Both the position numbers and the translations under genes were made by a program. The notes beneath the pieces are model-generated. The model did no database searches. It saw only the letters and a list, made by a program, of their open reading frames with translations, and was not told the origin of the DNA. Below, in pieces: positions 1 through 8,225 of a DNA stretch of 64,000 nucleotides (position 1 is the first letter of the stretch; every line of letters begins with the position of its first letter). This DNA is from Virgibacillus doumboii (GTDB taxonomy: Bacteria; Bacillota; Bacilli; Bacillales; Amphibacillaceae): assembly GCF_902806455.1 (NCBI RefSeq), contig NZ_CADCWQ010000001.1, forward strand, positions 1,426,001 to 1,490,000, written 5' to 3'.

Positions 1-783
1 TTCACAGAGCTCATGATTATAGTAAGCATTGTACTGTTCCATGAGCTTGGTCATTTTATGGCAGCAAAATTGTTTAATTGGCGTATTAAAGGAATTATGT
101 TATGGGTGTTTGGTGGTGTGATGGATACTGATGAGCACGGTACAAGGCCGCTGCATGAGGAAATGATCGTTACAGTTGCAGGTCCGATTCAGCATATATT
201 TATTTATGTGCTGATATTATTTTTTTCGCTGGATTCATCTGCAGTACCTTCGTCCATCATTGATTCGGTTCTTTTTTACAACACTGTCATTTTAGTATTT
301 AATTTATTGCCAATTTGGCCACTTGACGGTGGAAAATTGCTTTTTCAGGTACTTTCTGCAATACTTCCATATCGAAAGGCTTATAATTATGTTATTCTAT
401 TTTCTATATGTACAATTGTTATCTTATTAGTTGTACAATTATTTTTTATACCGTTTACGTTAAGTGCATTTGTTCTTTTTCTGTTTTTGTTCATGGAGAA
501 CAGGGGTGACTGGAAAAGGAGATATTATGTATTTATTCGTTTTTTGCTGCGGCGATATCAGGGTGAAACATATGTAAAAGGAATTCGCCCAATAGAAGTA
601 CCGCACCACATCTTTCTAATGGATGTATTCAGCCATTTTCACCGTGAAAAAAAACACCCGATCTACATTGCATTTCCTGGAGGTGTTCGGCGGTCGATTG
701 ATGAAATGGATTGTCTTCACAGTTATTTTCATGAACAAAATTACATGAAGTCAGTTGGTGAAATTGCCAGTCAGATACCATGA
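1..783 (+). CDS. spoIVFB: Stage IV sporulation intramembrane protease SpoIVFB (5' end outside window)
   Basis: Site-2-type (M50) membrane metalloprotease of the mother cell, which cleaves pro-sigma-K in the outer forespore membrane. The reading frame is open from base 1. The HELGH zinc motif lies only ten codons after the first visible ATG (13), whereas family members carry about 30 more residues before it, so the true start is upstream of the window. A second motif, NLLPIWPLDGG, supplies the third zinc ligand Asp about 90 residues later. Several hydrophobic helices follow, and the last ~80 residues look like the CBS-type regulatory domain. Its substrate SigK is encoded at 53.1-53.8 kb on the other strand. 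spoIVFA is presumably just upstream. Confidence 0.93.
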   Translation, partial: FTELMIIVSIVLFHELGHFMAAKLFNWRIKGIMLWVFGGVMDTDEHGTRPLHEEMIVTVAGPIQHIFIYVLILFFSLDSSAVPSSIIDSVLFYNTVILVFNLLPIWPLDGGKLLFQVLSAILPYRKAYNYVILFSICTIVILLVVQLFFIPFTLSAFVLFLFLFMENRGDWKRRYYVFIRFLLRRYQGETYVKGIRPIEVPHHIFLMDVFSHFHREKKHPIYIAFPGGVRRSIDEMDCLHSYFHEQNYMKSVGEIASQIP

Positions 784-799
784 AATTCAACAGTACAGC

Positions 800-829
800 T
801 TGACAAACACTTATATAACATGGTAACAT
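800..829 (+). promoter_or_regulatory. Probable sigma-A promoter of the rplU leader
   Basis: TTGACA at 800-805 and TAACAT at 824-829 with an 18-base spacer, just after spoIVFB and just before the structured L21 leader. The -35 is perfect; the -10 is fair. Confidence 0.55.
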
Positions 830-835
830 CTATAC

Positions 836-939
836 GTTATTCATCGTAGCACCAGTGCTACAACCGCGCAGAGCAGGTTCTAAATTCGATGGAACGGATA
901 CCTGCAATGGCGAGTCTTAGTTAATTAAGGAGGTGCAGG
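836..939 (+). ncRNA. L21 ribosomal protein leader RNA
   Basis: Structured leader directly before rplU. A small hairpin (GTAGCAC / GTGCTAC, 847-862) is followed by the motif CCGCGCAGAGCAGGT and by a longer stem pairing GCAGGT with ACCTGC around 874-905. The stretch GGCGAGTCTTAGTT then runs into the ribosome binding site AAGGAGG. Position and these conserved strings match the L21 leader class of Firmicutes (Rfam L21_leader) as I recall it. It presumably mediates feedback on the L21/Prp/L27 operon. The exact ends are inferred. Confidence 0.7.
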
Positions 940-940
940 T

Positions 941-1249
941 ATGTACGCAATCATTGAAACAGGCGGTAAACAAGTAAAGGTTGAAGAAGGACAGGAAATT
1001 TACGTTGAAAAAGTCACAGCAGATGCAAATGACGCTGTTACATTTGACAAAGTTCTTTTTGTAGGTGGAGACGATGTTAAAGTTGGTGCTCCATACGTTA
1101 GCGGTGCAACAGTTACTGCTAAAGTTGAAAAACATGGCCGTCAGAAAAAGGTTACTGTTTTCAAATATAAGAGAAGAAAGAACTACCATCGTAAACAAGG
1201 TCATCGTCAGCCATATACTAAATTAGTTGTTGAAAAAATTAATGCATAA
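941..1249 (+). CDS. rplU: 50S ribosomal protein L21
   Basis: 102-residue large-subunit protein that binds 23S rRNA domain I near L20. The sequence has the standard L21 start ([18 protein letters not shown]) and the basic C-terminal signature with [17 protein letters not shown]. The length is normal for the family. A strong AAGGAGG site sits 8 bases before ATG 941. It heads the rplU-prp-rpmA operon, with the next gene 11 bases downstream, and is likely controlled by the preceding RNA leader. Confidence 0.98.
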   Translation: MYAIIETGGKQVKVEEGQEIYVEKVTADANDAVTFDKVLFVGGDDVKVGAPYVSGATVTAKVEKHGRQKKVTVFKYKRRKNYHRKQGHRQPYTKLVVEKINA

Positions 1250-1260
1250 AGGTTTGGCTT

Positions 1261-1590
1261 ATGATTAAAGTAACTGTGTATCGAATGAATAACCAAATCA
1301 TCGGATTTGAATTGTCAGGGCATGCAGACAGCGGCCCATACGGCTATGATTTAGTCTGTGCGGGGGTTTCTGCAGTAACATTTGGTTCTGTAAATGCAGT
1401 TATGGAATTGTGTCAAACAGACCTTGACATTGAACAGGGAGATAAAGGAGGATACCTGAGGGTTATCATTCCCGATCAATCGAATGAGCGTGTAATGGAA
1501 AAAATTCAACTCTTATTTGATGGTATGCTTATCTCACTTAAAACAATTGAACGAGAATATAGCCAGTTTATTACCATTCAAAGTAATTAA
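1261..1590 (+). CDS. prp: Ribosomal-processing cysteine protease Prp
   Basis: 109-residue YsxB/Prp family protease. In Firmicutes it removes the short N-terminal extension of ribosomal protein L27, a step needed for 50S assembly. The catalytic His is at 21 (in [12 protein letters not shown]) and the catalytic Cys at 33 (in LVCAGVSAV), the usual spacing for the family. It lies between rplU and rpmA, 11 and 14 bases away, the conserved arrangement. The encoded L27 indeed carries the cleavable extension, so substrate and enzyme match. The start is ATG 1261. The weak upstream ribosome site suggests translational coupling to rplU. Confidence 0.96.
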   Translation: MIKVTVYRMNNQIIGFELSGHADSGPYGYDLVCAGVSAVTFGSVNAVMELCQTDLDIEQGDKGGYLRVIIPDQSNERVMEKIQLLFDGMLISLKTIEREYSQFITIQSN

Positions 1591-1604
1591 GGAGGTGCAG
1601 CTGT

Positions 1605-1895
1605 ATGCTACGTCTAGATTTACAGTTTTTCTCACAGAAAAAAGGTGCCGGCAGTACGAAGAACGGTCGTGATTCAGAATCCAAACGTCTTGGTGCTAAA
1701 AGCGCTGATGGCCAAACTGTAACGGGTGGTTCTATTTTGTTCCGTCAACGTGGAACAAAAATTTACCCTGGTTTTAACGTGGGCCGCGGTGGAGACGACA
1801 CACTATTTGCTAAAATCGATGGTGTTGTTAAATATGAACGCTATGGTCGTGACCGCAAAAAAGTCAGTGTCTATCCAGTAGCTCAGGAAGCATAA
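1605..1895 (+). CDS. rpmA: 50S ribosomal protein L27 (with cleavable N-terminal extension)
   Basis: 96-residue L27, located at the peptidyl-transferase centre. The N-terminus reads MLRLDLQFF followed by SQKKG. This is the Firmicute extension with the LQFF motif that Prp cuts, exposing the SQKKG tail that reaches the tRNA acceptor ends. The body ([30 protein letters not shown]) is canonical. Last gene of the ribosomal cluster, preceded by AAGGAGG and followed by a strong intrinsic terminator. Confidence 0.98.
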   Translation: MLRLDLQFFSQKKGAGSTKNGRDSESKRLGAKSADGQTVTGGSILFRQRGTKIYPGFNVGRGGDDTLFAKIDGVVKYERYGRDRKKVSVYPVAQEA

Positions 1896-1914
1896 TATAA
1901 ATGCAAGTGACTTT

Positions 1915-1946
1915 AAACTCCAGCCGGAAGCCGGTTGGAGTTTTTT
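1915..1946 (+). terminator. Intrinsic terminator of rplU-prp-rpmA
   Basis: A 13-bp stem (AAACTCCAGCCGG pairing across an AAG loop, one G-T pair) followed by six T. It ends 67 bases before the spo0B start. Confidence 0.9.
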
Positions 1947-2012
1947 CGTGCATTAAATGAAATTTTCGTGCTTTTCTGCTATACTTTTCTTACTATTAGG
2001 GGGGGGAGAATA

Positions 2013-2540
2013 GTGGAAGAAAAGGAAGTTATTCAAATATTACGACAATACCGGCATGATTTATTGAATCAGCTGCAAATCGTACAAGGGTATATGAGCA
2101 TGGGAAAAACAGAGAAGGTTCAATCGAAAATAAAGGATTATATACAGCGATTGAACGAGGAAAGAAAACTGGTTAATTTCGACGCACCATTATTTGCATT
2201 GTACCTGATTCAATTTGATTCACTACATATGAATTTTCGTTTAACATACGATATACATACAGAAAATAGAAATTTACAACATATTGATGGAGAGCTTATA
2301 GACTGCTGTCGGAAGATTATGGCAGAGATTGAACATATTTCAGATGAAAATGAATTATATGAAGTGCATTTACAAATCAATGAAGTTGCTTCAGAATCCT
2401 TGATAGAACTTGATTTTGCTGTCGTTGGCAACTTTTATGACTCAGATAATCGGCTTGAAGGTTTGAAAAATAACAGGTTTAACGCAGATACAGATATTAC
2501 AGCAGACGGAATTACATGCACATGTAACGTCCAATTTTAG
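2013..2540 (+). CDS. spo0B: Sporulation initiation phosphotransferase Spo0B
   Basis: Phosphorelay protein that moves phosphate from Spo0F to Spo0A. The start is taken as GTG 2013, seven bases after a very G-rich ribosome site (AGGGGGGGGAGA). An upstream in-frame TTG lies inside the rpmA terminator and is unlikely. From the GTG the product is 175 residues. The phospho-accepting His is residue 15 in [10 protein letters not shown], matching the RHDWMNKLQ box of B. subtilis. An N-terminal helical hairpin and a degenerate ATPase-like C-terminal part follow, the latter poorly conserved as usual. It sits four bases before the Obg ribosome site, the conserved spo0B-obg pair. Confidence 0.93.
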   Translation: MEEKEVIQILRQYRHDLLNQLQIVQGYMSMGKTEKVQSKIKDYIQRLNEERKLVNFDAPLFALYLIQFDSLHMNFRLTYDIHTENRNLQHIDGELIDCCRKIMAEIEHISDENELYEVHLQINEVASESLIELDFAVVGNFYDSDNRLEGLKNNRFNADTDITADGITCTCNVQF

Positions 2541-2553
2541 TGAGGTGAAGTTT

Positions 2554-3837
2554 TTGTTTGTAGATCAGGTTAGTGTATATGTAAAGGCCGGCGATGGCGG
2601 AAACGGTCTTGTTGCATACCGGAGAGAAAAATATGTCCCAAAAGGGGGACCTGCCGGCGGTGATGGGGGCAATGGCGGAGATATTATATTTAAAGTTGAT
2701 GAAGGCCTTAATACATTAATGGACTTTCGGTATAATCGTCATTATAAAGCAAAACGCGGTGAAAGCGGGATGAGCCAAAATAAACATGGTAAAAACACCT
2801 ATCCGCTAATTGTTCCAGTTCCGCCCGGTACGACAGTGACAGATGAAGAAACAGGAGAAGTTATTGCGGATTTAACAGCAGAAGGCCAGGAAGCGGTAAT
2901 CGTCAAGGGCGGCCGTGGCGGTCGTGGAAATTCCCGTTTCGCAACCCCGAAAAATCCTGCCCCGGAATTAGCTGAGAATGGAGAACCTGGGCAGGAACGA
3001 AATATTACAGTTGAGTTAAAACTGATTGCTGATGTCGGACTGGTAGGTTTTCCAAGTGTAGGCAAATCCACCCTATTATCCGTTGTCAGCGCAGCCAAAC
3101 CGAAAATTGCTGATTATCATTTCACAACGCTGGCACCTAATCTCGGCGTTGTTGAAACAGCGGATCAAAGAAGTTTCGTCATGGCTGATTTACCTGGTTT
3201 AATCGAGGGTGCACATGAGGGTGTGGGACTAGGCTATCAGTTTCTGCGCCATGTGGAAAGAACCCGTGTTATTTTGCACGTGATTGATATGGCGAGTACA
3301 GAAGGCCGGGATCCATACGATGATTTCCAGAAGATTAACCAGGAGTTAAAAGAATATGACCCACGAATGGTGGAACGGCCGCAAATTATTGCAGCCAATA
3401 AGATGGACATGCCTGGAGCAGAAGAAAATCTGCAGGAGTTTCAAAAGAAATTAACCGACGATACGCAGGTTTATTCCATTTCTGCACTAACCAGGGATGG
3501 ATTAAGAGATATATTATTTGCAATAGCTGATACATTGGATAAAATTCCTAAGTACACCCCTGAGCTGGAGAAGGACTTCGAGGAAGAAGTTGTTTACAGA
3601 TATAAAAAGGAAGATCCGGCATTTTCAATTACCCGAGATGATGACGGTGCTTTTGTTCTAACAGGTGCCAAAATAGAAAAATTGTTTAAAATGACTGATT
3701 TCACAAAAGATGAAGCGGTCCAGCGTTTTTCGAGACAACTTCGGGGAATGGGTGTTGACGAAGCATTACGAAAACGCGGTGCCAAGGATGGCGATACGAT
3801 CAGATTACTGGATTTTGAATTTGAATTTATTGAGTAG
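2554..3837 (+). CDS. obg: GTPase Obg (CgtA)
   Basis: Essential GTPase for 50S maturation, also linked to Spo0A activation and the stress response. Start TTG 2554 gives the family N-terminus MFVDQV and lies 7 bases after GAGGTGA; GTG 2545 in frame would overlap that ribosome site. Domains: glycine-rich Obg fold (1-~158, with [12 protein letters not shown] and KGGRGGRGN); G domain (GFPSVGKST near 165, DLPGL near 212, NKMD near 280); and a C-terminal OCT domain ending in DFEFEFIE. At 427 residues it has the normal length. Downstream, where B. subtilis has pheB, there is a repeat element. Confidence 0.97.
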   Translation: MFVDQVSVYVKAGDGGNGLVAYRREKYVPKGGPAGGDGGNGGDIIFKVDEGLNTLMDFRYNRHYKAKRGESGMSQNKHGKNTYPLIVPVPPGTTVTDEETGEVIADLTAEGQEAVIVKGGRGGRGNSRFATPKNPAPELAENGEPGQERNITVELKLIADVGLVGFPSVGKSTLLSVVSAAKPKIADYHFTTLAPNLGVVETADQRSFVMADLPGLIEGAHEGVGLGYQFLRHVERTRVILHVIDMASTEGRDPYDDFQKINQELKEYDPRMVERPQIIAANKMDMPGAEENLQEFQKKLTDDTQVYSISALTRDGLRDILFAIADTLDKIPKYTPELEKDFEEEVVYRYKKEDPAFSITRDDDGAFVLTGAKIEKLFKMTDFTKDEAVQRFSRQLRGMGVDEALRKRGAKDGDTIRLLDFEFEFIE

Positions 3838-3927
3838 TCCGGTATTTAAATTGTAAAGTTGGTTTCTGAAAGAATGGGACTGTGTTTACCCATCTCATCG
3901 GAAAGATATATTGTTTTAGGCGTAAAA

Positions 3928-4478
3928 GATATAAAATGCGCAGTAACTTTAGATGAGTGTTAGACCACCGCTCCGGAAATACACTTCGCTTTCCGTGGGC
4001 GGCTGATGAGCCTCCTTGCTCCTTCGTCGCTGCGGAGTCTCATCTAGGCCTCTGCTCCCACAGGAGTCTCCGTGTATTTCCTCCGCTAGGTTCTACGTCT
4101 GTGAACTATTGGTTGGAGTAGGAAACGGGATAAAACACACAGGATAACACTTCACTAGTCCGGGTGAGCGGAGGGTGGTGACTCCTGCGGGAACAGCACG
4201 AGTCCGAAGACCCCGCAGAGTGACGAGCGAAACATCCACCGAATATGCTACGAGTTGCGAGGAGTGCTGCTTCTCTGAAAACACTCGCAACACGACGAGT
4301 ACCCTTCTCGAGGAGGCTGAGGCCGTGCCCGCGGCTAAGAAGACACTGCGAAAAAAGAATTTTTGAGCAGATGTCGCCTTGGTACCCGGAGGTGTGAAAG
4401 CATCCGCCCGGAGCGATTCCGGACGGAGGGGCGAGAAGTCTTTATTTATATTCGAACAGTTACTGCGCATTTTATATC
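3928..4478 (-). repeat. Intergenic TIR element, copy 1 (full length, inverted orientation)
   Basis: 551 bp bounded by perfect 21-bp inverted repeats (3928-3948 and 4458-4478) containing ATGCGCAGTAACT. Read on the minus strand it has the same order as the copies at 37.5 and 47.4 kb. First comes a ~330-bp module A (GACTTCTCGCCCCTCC ... CCCGGACTAGT), then a ~65-bp linker with GTTTCCTACTCCAACC, then palindromic module B (GCGGAGGAAATACACGGA ... TGTATTTCCGGAGCGG). It is GC-rich compared with its surroundings, lies strictly between genes and encodes no recognisable protein. No clear target-site duplication flanks it. The ~90 bases before it and 75 after it hold nothing else that I can name. Confidence 0.85.
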
Positions 4479-4552
4479 AACTGTGAAGGTCAAGTGCAGC
4501 AAAATTTATGTAGAGCCTTTTGAATAGAGCATAAAGTAAAGAGGGGAAATAA

Positions 4553-5404
4553 ATGACAAAGATAGGTTATTTGGGTCCAAAAGGGACATTTACAAAATTA
4601 GCGGTCGATACCGCATTTAATGGTGAGGATAAACATAGTTTTGATACAATCCCGGAATGTATCGACGCTGTTGATAATAATCAAATCGACATTGGTGTAG
4701 TACCATTGGAGAATGCGATTGAAGGTACCGTGCAATTAACCGTTGACTACTTGGTTCATCAGGTTCGGCTGCCGATTATTGCTGAAATTGTAGTACCTAT
4801 TCAACAGCACTTGCTTGTAAACCAGGACTTCGATGGTAAATTAACAGATTTGGAGGAAGTCCATTCACATAGTCATGCGATAGCTCAATGCCATCAATTT
4901 ATTCATAAACATATTCCGGATGCGTCTATAAATTTCACATCGTCCACCGGTAAGGCTGCTGAGATTGTAAGTAATAGCAGCAGGAATATCGCTGCTATTG
5001 GCAATAAACTGGCAGCAAAAGAATATGGACTTACCATTCATCAGCAAAATGTTCATGATTATCCAAATAATCATACAAGGTTTGTTGTATTAGCCAAAAA
5101 TAAAGATGCTGTAAACATAAAGCATGAAATAAATGCTGAAAAAACAAGCGTGTTAATAATGTTGCCAAGTGACTATTCAGGTGCACTTTATCAAGTACTT
5201 GCTGCATTTGCCTGGCGAAAAATGAATCTTTCCAAAATAGAATCAAGACCAATGAAAACAGGATTAGGAAACTATTTTTTTATTGTCGATGTTAACCAGC
5301 CATATGATGATGTGTTGTTTCCGGGCGTTCAGGCTGAACTGGAGGCTTTGGGATGTAAGGTAACAGTTCTTGGTACATACCCTGTTTATCAAATGAACCT
5401 TTAA
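4553..5404 (+). CDS. pheA: Prephenate dehydratase
   Basis: Converts prephenate to phenylpyruvate in phenylalanine synthesis. 283 residues. The N-terminal PDT domain starts with IGYLGPKGTFT and carries the catalytic Thr-Arg-Phe motif (HTRFVVLA, about 173-180). A C-terminal regulatory ACT domain (about 195-280) has the phenylalanine-binding ESRP motif. The start is ATG 4553 after GAGGGGAA. In B. subtilis it lies in an obg-pheB-pheA order. Here pheB is absent and element copy 1 occupies the gap, so pheA may rely on its own promoter, which I could not pick out confidently. Confidence 0.97.
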   Translation: MTKIGYLGPKGTFTKLAVDTAFNGEDKHSFDTIPECIDAVDNNQIDIGVVPLENAIEGTVQLTVDYLVHQVRLPIIAEIVVPIQQHLLVNQDFDGKLTDLEEVHSHSHAIAQCHQFIHKHIPDASINFTSSTGKAAEIVSNSSRNIAAIGNKLAAKEYGLTIHQQNVHDYPNNHTRFVVLAKNKDAVNIKHEINAEKTSVLIMLPSDYSGALYQVLAAFAWRKMNLSKIESRPMKTGLGNYFFIVDVNQPYDDVLFPGVQAELEALGCKVTVLGTYPVYQMNL

Positions 5405-5407
5405 TAT

Positions 5408-5445
5408 AATCCGTCTGCACTTTAATAAAGCAGACGGATTTATTT
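5408..5445 (+). terminator. Intrinsic terminator after pheA
   Basis: A perfect 11-bp stem AATCCGTCTGC / GCAGACGGATT with an 11-base loop, followed by a T-rich tract (TATTTATG). It starts four bases after the pheA stop codon. Confidence 0.85.
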
Positions 5446-5546
5446 ATGTACTATAAATTTATTTCAACATTTACAATTTCATTGCATATGTTGATAATGA
5501 GTGATTTGCCCAGATTTAAACTGAAATGAAAGGAGAATGGTTTGAT

Positions 5547-6425
5547 TTGAAGATCCATATCGTACAAAAAGGCGATACATTATGGGAAATAGCGAATAAT
5601 TATGGAGTAGATTTTGAAAAGGTTAAAGAGCTGAATCCACAGTTGTCAAGTCCGGATATGATAATGCCGGGAATGAAAATAAAAATACCCAGTACATCAA
5701 AGCCGGTCAAAAGTGATAATACTGCAGTAAAAAAAGAAACGCAAAAGCCTATTACCAAACAACCATACAAAGACACATCTCCAAAACCAATGCCGGTAGT
5801 AAAAGAAGATGACTATAAAAAACCGGTAAAGATGCAGCCGAAAATGCCAGTTAAACCAGAGATGCCTGAACAACCGAAGATGCCTGTTCAGCCGCAAATC
5901 CAAATGCCAACGTCAGAACAGGAAATAAATTATTACGACTACGACACCACAATTAATCTTGAATATGATTACTACGCGCCACAAAAGGAAAAGCCAAAGC
6001 ACATGCCACAGCAGATGGTTATGATTTGCCCTCATTGTTTTAAACCGAGTTGCCCGCCGCCTCCTATGCATCACGGATATCTACCGCCAATGGGAAAAAA
6101 GGATTGCGGATGCGGTGGACCTAAGCAAATGCCTAAGTATAATCCGCAACCATACGGTTATATGGCAAGTGAGTCATCACCAAATATGGAAATGCCGATG
6201 AAGCATGGAATGCAAAATAATAACTATAGTCCATATAATACACCTGCTTCACCACAGAGTATGGGAATGCAGCAGGGATTTCATCCACAACAGTTACCTC
6301 CACAATCACATCCGCATTTTGCAAATGATTCGTACAATAAAATGCCTTATCCAACACCACCTGAATTCCCTGGAAACCAAATGTTTGATTTCCGCGAAGA
6401 TGGGGACGATTCAAAGGGTGAATAG
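5547..6425 (+). CDS. safA: SafA-like spore coat assembly protein (LysM)
   Basis: Morphogenetic coat protein that anchors inner-coat proteins at the cortex/coat interface. TTG 5547 gives the family start (MKIHIVQKGDTLWEIA) after AAAGGAG; ATG 5526 in frame precedes that site and is less likely. Residues 1-45 form one LysM domain (QKGDTLWEIANNYGVDFEKV ... MPGMKIKIP). A Lys/Pro/Met-rich linker follows, with repeated KMPV/MPEQP units. Next come a Tyr-rich patch (YYDYDTT, YDYYAP) and a Cys/Pro cluster (CPHCFKPSCPPPP, DCGCGGP). The tail is rich in Pro, Gln, Met and Asn. It is 292 residues, shorter than B. subtilis SafA. The Tyr and Cys patches suggest cross-linking. Function is inferred from the N-terminus and coat context. 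Confidence 0.85.
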   Translation: MKIHIVQKGDTLWEIANNYGVDFEKVKELNPQLSSPDMIMPGMKIKIPSTSKPVKSDNTAVKKETQKPITKQPYKDTSPKPMPVVKEDDYKKPVKMQPKMPVKPEMPEQPKMPVQPQIQMPTSEQEINYYDYDTTINLEYDYYAPQKEKPKHMPQQMVMICPHCFKPSCPPPPMHHGYLPPMGKKDCGCGGPKQMPKYNPQPYGYMASESSPNMEMPMKHGMQNNNYSPYNTPASPQSMGMQQGFHPQQLPPQSHPHFANDSYNKMPYPTPPEFPGNQMFDFREDGDDSKGE

Positions 6426-6444
6426 TTTTGTTCGAGGAGACGAC

Positions 6445-7374
6445 ATGAATTTTGATCGTCTCTCTTCTTTTTTATATAATACCGGAATGTTGGAAATACT
6501 TCGTATAACCAGCATAAAAAATAATGTTTTTTATCTGGAAACAAAAGGTGAAGAAAAATTTATTTTAAAGAAACATCGTAATCAAGCAAAAGTCGAACAG
6601 CAATGGATTTTTTTTGAAAAATTAAACCTGCCTGTTGTTATCGGATTTGAACGTTTTCCGAATCATAAGAGGTTTATTAAAGATAATGGACAGTATTGGA
6701 CTATTTCCAAATATATAAAGGGAAAAAGGTTGAATTACGCTGATGAGGAAGATCGACAGGAAACTTTACAAACGTTACAGACATTTCATGAACATTCAAG
6801 CGGATTAAAGATACCTGAACCTTTGAAGAAAGAGCTGTTTTACAAGCGTTGGTATAAAAGACTGCAGACTTTCAGGAAAACGGAATATATATTCATTGAA
6901 TATCAATTTAATTCATTATATAAAGATATCGTACAAACCACTGAACACGCTTTGGAGATTATTTCCGAATATCCCTGGAACCGATTGGAGCAGCAGGCTG
7001 TTGCGTATGGAACATGGATTCATGGCGATGTCGCTTCCCATAACTTCATTCGTGGCAGGAATCAGCTATACATGATTGATTTTGACTTGTTGTTATGTGC
7101 ACCGCAGCTTTATGATTGCATTCAGCTTGGACAGCGATTTCTGCCTTATACAGACTTTGATCTATATAAATTGTTATCCTATCGAATGGTAGAAGAACAA
7201 TTTCTTAAGCCATGGTTATATGGTATTTCTGTTCCAAGTGATATATTAAGGGAATGGATAAATTATTTGTATCGTACACCCGAAAGATCTGTCCATAACT
7301 ACTTGCAGACAATGCATTCAAACTGGATGAAACGTCAATCTTTTTTGAAAGAAGTCAGATCAATGCTAAAATAA
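6445..7374 (+). CDS. CotS/YutH-type spore coat protein with kinase fold
   Basis: 310 residues from ATG 6445 (GAGGAG six bases before it). Longer in-frame starts overlap the safA-like gene in another frame and have no ribosome site. It shows an aminoglycoside-phosphotransferase-like kinase fold: an N-lobe with a lysine in FILKKH, a catalytic loop WIHGDVASHNF (HGD...HN) near 193-202, and a metal site MIDFDLLLCAP (DFD). This resembles the CotS/CotI/YutH group of spore coat kinases. It starts 19 bases after safA and probably shares its mother-cell transcript. Substrate unknown; CotH-like protein phosphorylation is not implied. Confidence 0.8.
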   Translation: MNFDRLSSFLYNTGMLEILRITSIKNNVFYLETKGEEKFILKKHRNQAKVEQQWIFFEKLNLPVVIGFERFPNHKRFIKDNGQYWTISKYIKGKRLNYADEEDRQETLQTLQTFHEHSSGLKIPEPLKKELFYKRWYKRLQTFRKTEYIFIEYQFNSLYKDIVQTTEHALEIISEYPWNRLEQQAVAYGTWIHGDVASHNFIRGRNQLYMIDFDLLLCAPQLYDCIQLGQRFLPYTDFDLYKLLSYRMVEEQFLKPWLYGISVPSDILREWINYLYRTPERSVHNYLQTMHSNWMKRQSFLKEVRSMLK

Positions 7375-7414
7375 ATGCAGGGTAACATACTTCAGATGAA
7401 GAGGAGCGGAATTC

Positions 7415-8158
7415 GTGGAAAAAACAGTAGAAAAAATCGTGCGATGGTTACAAGTGCAGGTCAAAGAAGCTGGAGTAAATGGATTAATGGTAGGTGTAAG
7501 TGGCGGACTTGATTCAGCAGTTGCGGCACACTTGATTAAGCGTGCATTTCCAGAGAATTCGCTTGGTGTGATTATGCCGCTGAACAGCAGTCTTACTGAT
7601 ATGGATCATGCAAATAAAGTAATCGAAAGCTGTGGAATAAATCAACTTACAATCGACCTCACAGAGACTCATCAGGTTATGTATTCGCAAATTCAGCAAA
7701 AGATAAAGGAACAAAATGAATTTAATGAAGATAACGATCAACTTGCAGGCGCTAATCTCAGGGCACGTTTGCGCATGAGCACCCTGTATGCAGTAGCTGC
7801 CAATTATAATTACCTTGTTACTGGTACAGATAATGCAGCCGAATGGTATACAGGTTATTTTACAAAATACGGTGATGGCGGCGTGGATATCCTACCGCTT
7901 GTAGATTTTACAAAAACCGAAGTGCGGGAAATGGCTGAATATTTAGGAGTACCTAAAGAAATTATCCACAAAAAACCAAGCGCAGATTTATGGGAAGGTC
8001 AAACGGATGAAGGTGAAATGGGTACAACATACGATAAAATTGATGCATATTTAAAGGGAGAAAAAATCCCGGCGAAAGATAAAGAAGTCATTGAAAAGAT
8101 GCATCAGCGTACAGAACATAAGCGAAATCCTGCAAATCAATTCCATCTAACCAAATAG
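7415..8158 (+). CDS. nadE: NAD+ synthetase, ammonia-dependent
   Basis: Final step of NAD synthesis: amidation of nicotinate adenine dinucleotide. 247 residues from GTG 7415 after GAGGAG. The ATP-pyrophosphatase loop SGGLDSAVAAH is at about 29-39. Further family motifs are LRARLRMSTLYAVA, TGTDNAAEWYTGYFTKYGDGG and KKPSADLWEGQTDE. There is no glutaminase (nitrilase) domain, so free ammonia is the expected nitrogen donor. The de novo genes nadABC, which sit near safA in B. subtilis, are not in this window. nadD is at 63.3 kb. Confidence 0.96.
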   Translation: MEKTVEKIVRWLQVQVKEAGVNGLMVGVSGGLDSAVAAHLIKRAFPENSLGVIMPLNSSLTDMDHANKVIESCGINQLTIDLTETHQVMYSQIQQKIKEQNEFNEDNDQLAGANLRARLRMSTLYAVAANYNYLVTGTDNAAEWYTGYFTKYGDGGVDILPLVDFTKTEVREMAEYLGVPKEIIHKKPSADLWEGQTDEGEMGTTYDKIDAYLKGEKIPAKDKEVIEKMHQRTEHKRNPANQFHLTK

Positions 8159-8185
8159 TAATTCCTTTATTTAACTGTTTAAAAA

Positions 8186-8223
8186 AATCTCTCTTATCCA
8201 ATCTAAAGATAAGGGAGGTTTTT
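8186..8223 (+). terminator. Terminator of nadE, overlapping the next gene's ribosome site
   Basis: A 12-13-bp stem (ATCTCTCTTATC with GATAAGGGAGGT, two G-T pairs), 9-base loop, ending in TTTTT. The 3' arm contains GGGAGG (8213-8218), the ribosome site of the lipoprotein gene starting at 8226. Confidence 0.8.
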
Positions 8224-8225
8224 GA

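Noticed and set aside
1935..2012. Upstream TTG start extending Spo0B by 26 residues
   Set aside because: It lies inside the rpmA terminator, has no ribosome site, and the GTG at 2013 has a very strong one and gives the family N-terminus.
2799..3098. Open minus-strand frame of 99 codons inside obg
   Set aside because: Fully antisense to the conserved G domain of Obg, with no ribosome site; a composition shadow.
4175..4366. Frame of 63 codons (MVTPAGTARVRRPRRVT...) in element copies 1 and 3
   Set aside because: Arises from GC-rich module A, has no ribosome site and is antisense to another equally doubtful frame; treated as part of the repeat.
5830..5930. Short tandem-like repeats (ATGCCxGTT/ATGCCTGAA) as a CRISPR or minisatellite
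   Set aside because: They are in-frame codons for KMPV/MPEQP repeats within the SafA-like protein; no spacers and no cas genes anywhere in the window.
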